Positions 61,610 through 64,000 of a stretch of DNA of 64,000 nucleotides are shown piece after piece. Position 1 is the stretch's first letter, and every line of letters starts with the position of its first letter. The position numbers were made by a program, and so were the translations under genes. The DNA lies in assembly GCA_023078555.1 (NCBI GenBank), contig CM041199.1, positions 6,701,315 through 6,765,314 of the forward strand. The letters run 5' to 3'. The notes below the pieces were generated by a model that saw only the letters and a list, made by a program, of their open reading frames with translations, did no database searches and was not told the DNA's origin. The DNA comes from Ulva prolifera (Eukaryota > Chlorophyta > Ulvophyceae > Ulvales > Ulvaceae).

Positions 61610-64000
61610 ATGCTGCCGCTTCTGAGCTCGAAGAGCGGGGCCCCGCTGCTATCGGAGCATCTCCGGCCGTCCAGGAGCACATCATCGCCACGGGCGAAGT
61701 ACTCAGGATGGAACCTTTTCGCAGGCAGCTGCCTCGCACTATCCTTACTGAGTCTTGCTTACGTCCTACACGAGGTCATGACTGGATCCTGGGGAAGCCA
61801 ACTGGAGCAGCTTCAACAGCATATTCGAACTTCAGGCAATTCGAAGCAGAGCGATGTGTTGGTCATGTACATCTTCAGCAATACAGACCCTCAATATTTG
61901 AATAATTTGAAGTATTTTGTTCGAGAAGGCGTTCACGCTGGAGATGGATGCGAGTACCTTTTTGTAGTTAATAAATCTCCAGAGGAAGAGGTGCGCACGT
62001 ACTACGCCGTCTACACGAAGCCTCACGGGCCATGCAATATTACTGCATTTGTTGTACCTGCCGGATTTTCGGAGCTATGCCGTGTGCACTTGCAATCGTG
62101 GCTGTGTAGGAGCTGTCCTTTCTGCGCGAACGCAAAGTCTGCAAGAGCTGAATCGTCGCGTTGTCGACGTTGTGCAGTAGACATGATTCTCCGTTCGATC
62201 GATTTATGCTTGCATGCATCCGCTTGCGAACTCCGTTCAGTGCAGGCAATTTGAATGTTAACGCAACTGCCTCGGACTGGAGCCAGTATGCGACGTTGTG
62301 CACAGTCTGCGGCAGCGCTCGAATAGTGGGACGTCTACTGCGATCAGCGTCTACTGTGCGCGTGGTTCACGACAAACGTTGCGATGTGATTCTGCCCACG
62401 CTGTCTGTCACCGCAAGTTCAATCCCGTCCTCCCTTTTGCAAGTGCACGTCGAACTTCGCTCCAGCCAGTAGCTCTCAAACGCATAGCTTCTTCATCTTC
62501 TCACGAGACTGCGCTCTGCCAACGCGATGCAGAAGATTGCGGAGCCTTCACCGGTGAGCTCGCTTGTGCAGGTCGTAGAGCTACCTGCGCTACCCTCGAA
62601 CGCACGATATGTGCTTCACAATAACGAATGCTATGACTGGGGAACGTTTGGGTGGGTATTGATGACACAGGATATCGACGTCAACGACTACACTTACTTC
62701 ATCTTCATGAACTCGTCGGTGAGGGGGCCCTTCATTCCAAGCTACTTGAAGGTATGACCGCCGGAGCCAATTGCATATTTTCGATTATATCATTCATCCT
62801 GTGACCGCAGCTTGATGTGATGCTTGCCAAACAAGCAGTCAGCATGGACATGTTGAGTACCACTGCACCTGAATATCGTACAGGGACGAGTGCACTGGGC
62901 TGACGTGCTATTGTCCAAGCTCAACGATCAAGTCAAACTTGTTGGTCCGACAATCAACTGCGAAGGCTCCCCACTGCATGGCGATGCTGCCAATACCTGG
63001 AGGCGCAATCCACATGTGCAGAGCTACGTCGTGGCGACGGACCGCATTGGCATGAATCTGCTCTTGACTGATCCAGGAGTGTTTCAGTGCTATGACAACA
63101 TGTGGGACACCATCTTCTACTCTGAACTTGGGTCCAGTGCTGCGATTCTCCAGGCTGGCTACAACATCGACTCCCTCATGGTGTGCACTCACCGCCCAAG
63201 CTCACTCTGTCCACAATCCTGCTACTCTGCTCCGAACTGCCAGTGTGCTGTCAGTGCTGGTGCAGGTGTCCATGCTGGTACACAATTCCGCTCCAGTGAT
63301 TAGAACCTGTCCCCTCTTGCCATGCTGCTGCACACTCTTTGTCATGTACACGTGCACGTTGTATTTTACCGGAAACAGCCCTGTGATCAAAGCTGACAAC
63401 TCCAGATCACCAGGACCCCAAATTCAGTAGCAGGCCAGTAGTCCATTGGGGAACACAAATTGCAAGAGCCACTGGTGCTTGTCTGACACTGCGGTGTTTG
63501 AAACATGCATCTGCGTGATAAGAGGTGCTCTGTCAGCCAGCCATGCGGTGTGCAACACTCATGGAGCTGCTGGCGGCAGGTCCGGTACCAAGGTGTGGAC
63601 TGGCGGCGGCAGGAGAACTGGGGTTGCAACCTTGAGCGAAACCCGTACGGCCAACATTACCTCGACGGCAGCTCCCTCGAGGCGATGGAGGTCATGTTTG
63701 TCAAGGTTAAGCAGCGCCTGCTCGACCAGGCGTGGTCGTACCCCATCGCCGCAGAGCACTACGACCGCTGGCTGCGGGCCCACGAGCTGGTGCGCCACAG
63801 GCACAGCTTCGTGTCCCCCCCCCCCCCCCCCCCCCCCCCCTCTGCGCTCCGTCCTGGCAACAGCTCAGTCACAATGCACGTGATACTGTCATTCGCACGT
63901 GCTAGGTATAGAGGCATAGCTTATAAAAGCGGGGCCTTGTCATCTCATCTTGCCATGCAGCATAGTTCTATTGGTAAACACCGTGTGTTGTTCATCTTTG
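61610..64000 (+). CDS. Glycosyltransferase-like type II membrane protein, 3' end beyond window
   Basis: Four exons: 61610-61990, 62572-62751, 62884-63180, and one from 63580, all phase 0. A short cytoplasmic N-terminus precedes one membrane span (about 34-53) and a stem, as in Golgi glycosyltransferases. The luminal part has DVLVMYIFSNTDPQYLNNL, ARYVLHNNECYDWGTFGW, YFIFMNSSVRGPF, KLVGPTINCEGSPLHGD and WRRQENWGCNLERNPYGQ. Algal and plant proteins with this pattern are usually left uncharacterised; the layout suggests a sugar-transferring enzyme, donor unknown. In the last exon a run of 26 C (63815-63840) stays in frame as poly-Pro and the frame is open to the window end. A GTGTCC donor at 63811 just before the run could instead end the exon there. 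Confidence 0.7.
63815..63840 (+). repeat. Poly-C tract of 26
   Basis: Uninterrupted run of C at the end of the last visible exon of the glycosyltransferase-like gene. It has the same length as the poly-G run at 16484. It is either a poly-Pro stretch, an intron start after GTGT, or a length-uncertain artefact. Confidence 0.9.

Noticed and set aside
61991-62254. Continuation of the glycosyltransferase first exon to the stop at 62254
   Set aside because: Joining the GTGCGC donor at 61991 to the acceptor before 62572 gives a continuous conserved region (SPEEE then VVELPALP), while the read-through is not family-like.

Overview
The window looks like nuclear DNA of a green alga, probably Trebouxiophyceae or a relative. 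Genes are intron-rich and mostly small, with a GC-rich coding bias. Conserved families look plant/algal: V-ATPase subunit c, a RAD6-type E2 without an acidic tail, NKAP, a GCK-domain protein, a TLC-domain protein and a Qc-like SNARE. I rebuilt about 67 introns by eye. Many have the donor GTGCG and nearly all have an acceptor ending GCAG. All exon limits below were placed by hand from frame, phase and similarity between paralogues, without transcripts.

Layout. (1) 0.1-24.8 kb: two tandem 15-exon genes for large receptor-like kinases. Each has a signal peptide, a beta-helix-like ectodomain built from two related halves, one membrane span and a cytoplasmic kinase. Copy 1 is open throughout. Copy 2 keeps every splice site but carries two frame-changing insertions in its ectodomain. 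A mobile element with 115-bp inverted repeats and a retrotransposon-derived ORF lies between them, and several short repeat families sit in their introns. (2) 26.9-27.8 kb: V-ATPase proteolipid. (3) 28.6-37.7 kb, minus strand: a vWA-domain protein with a long Ala/Glu-rich coiled coil, 5' end unresolved. (4) 38.7-46.95 kb: a compact housekeeping block with GCK protein (+), RAD6 (-), Qc-SNARE (-) and NKAP (-). (5) 47.5-55.5 kb: a small unrecognised gene (-) facing a divergent 1,646-residue Ser/Pro-rich disordered protein (+). (6) 57.8-64.0 kb: a TLC-domain membrane protein and a glycosyltransferase-like type II membrane protein that runs off the window.

The most unusual content is the tandem kinase pair. 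Its two ectodomain halves share intron phases, so the internal duplication and the later gene duplication can both be read from gene structure. I do not recognise it as a named family. Neighbouring genes are otherwise unrelated housekeeping functions, and nothing suggests a co-regulated cluster.
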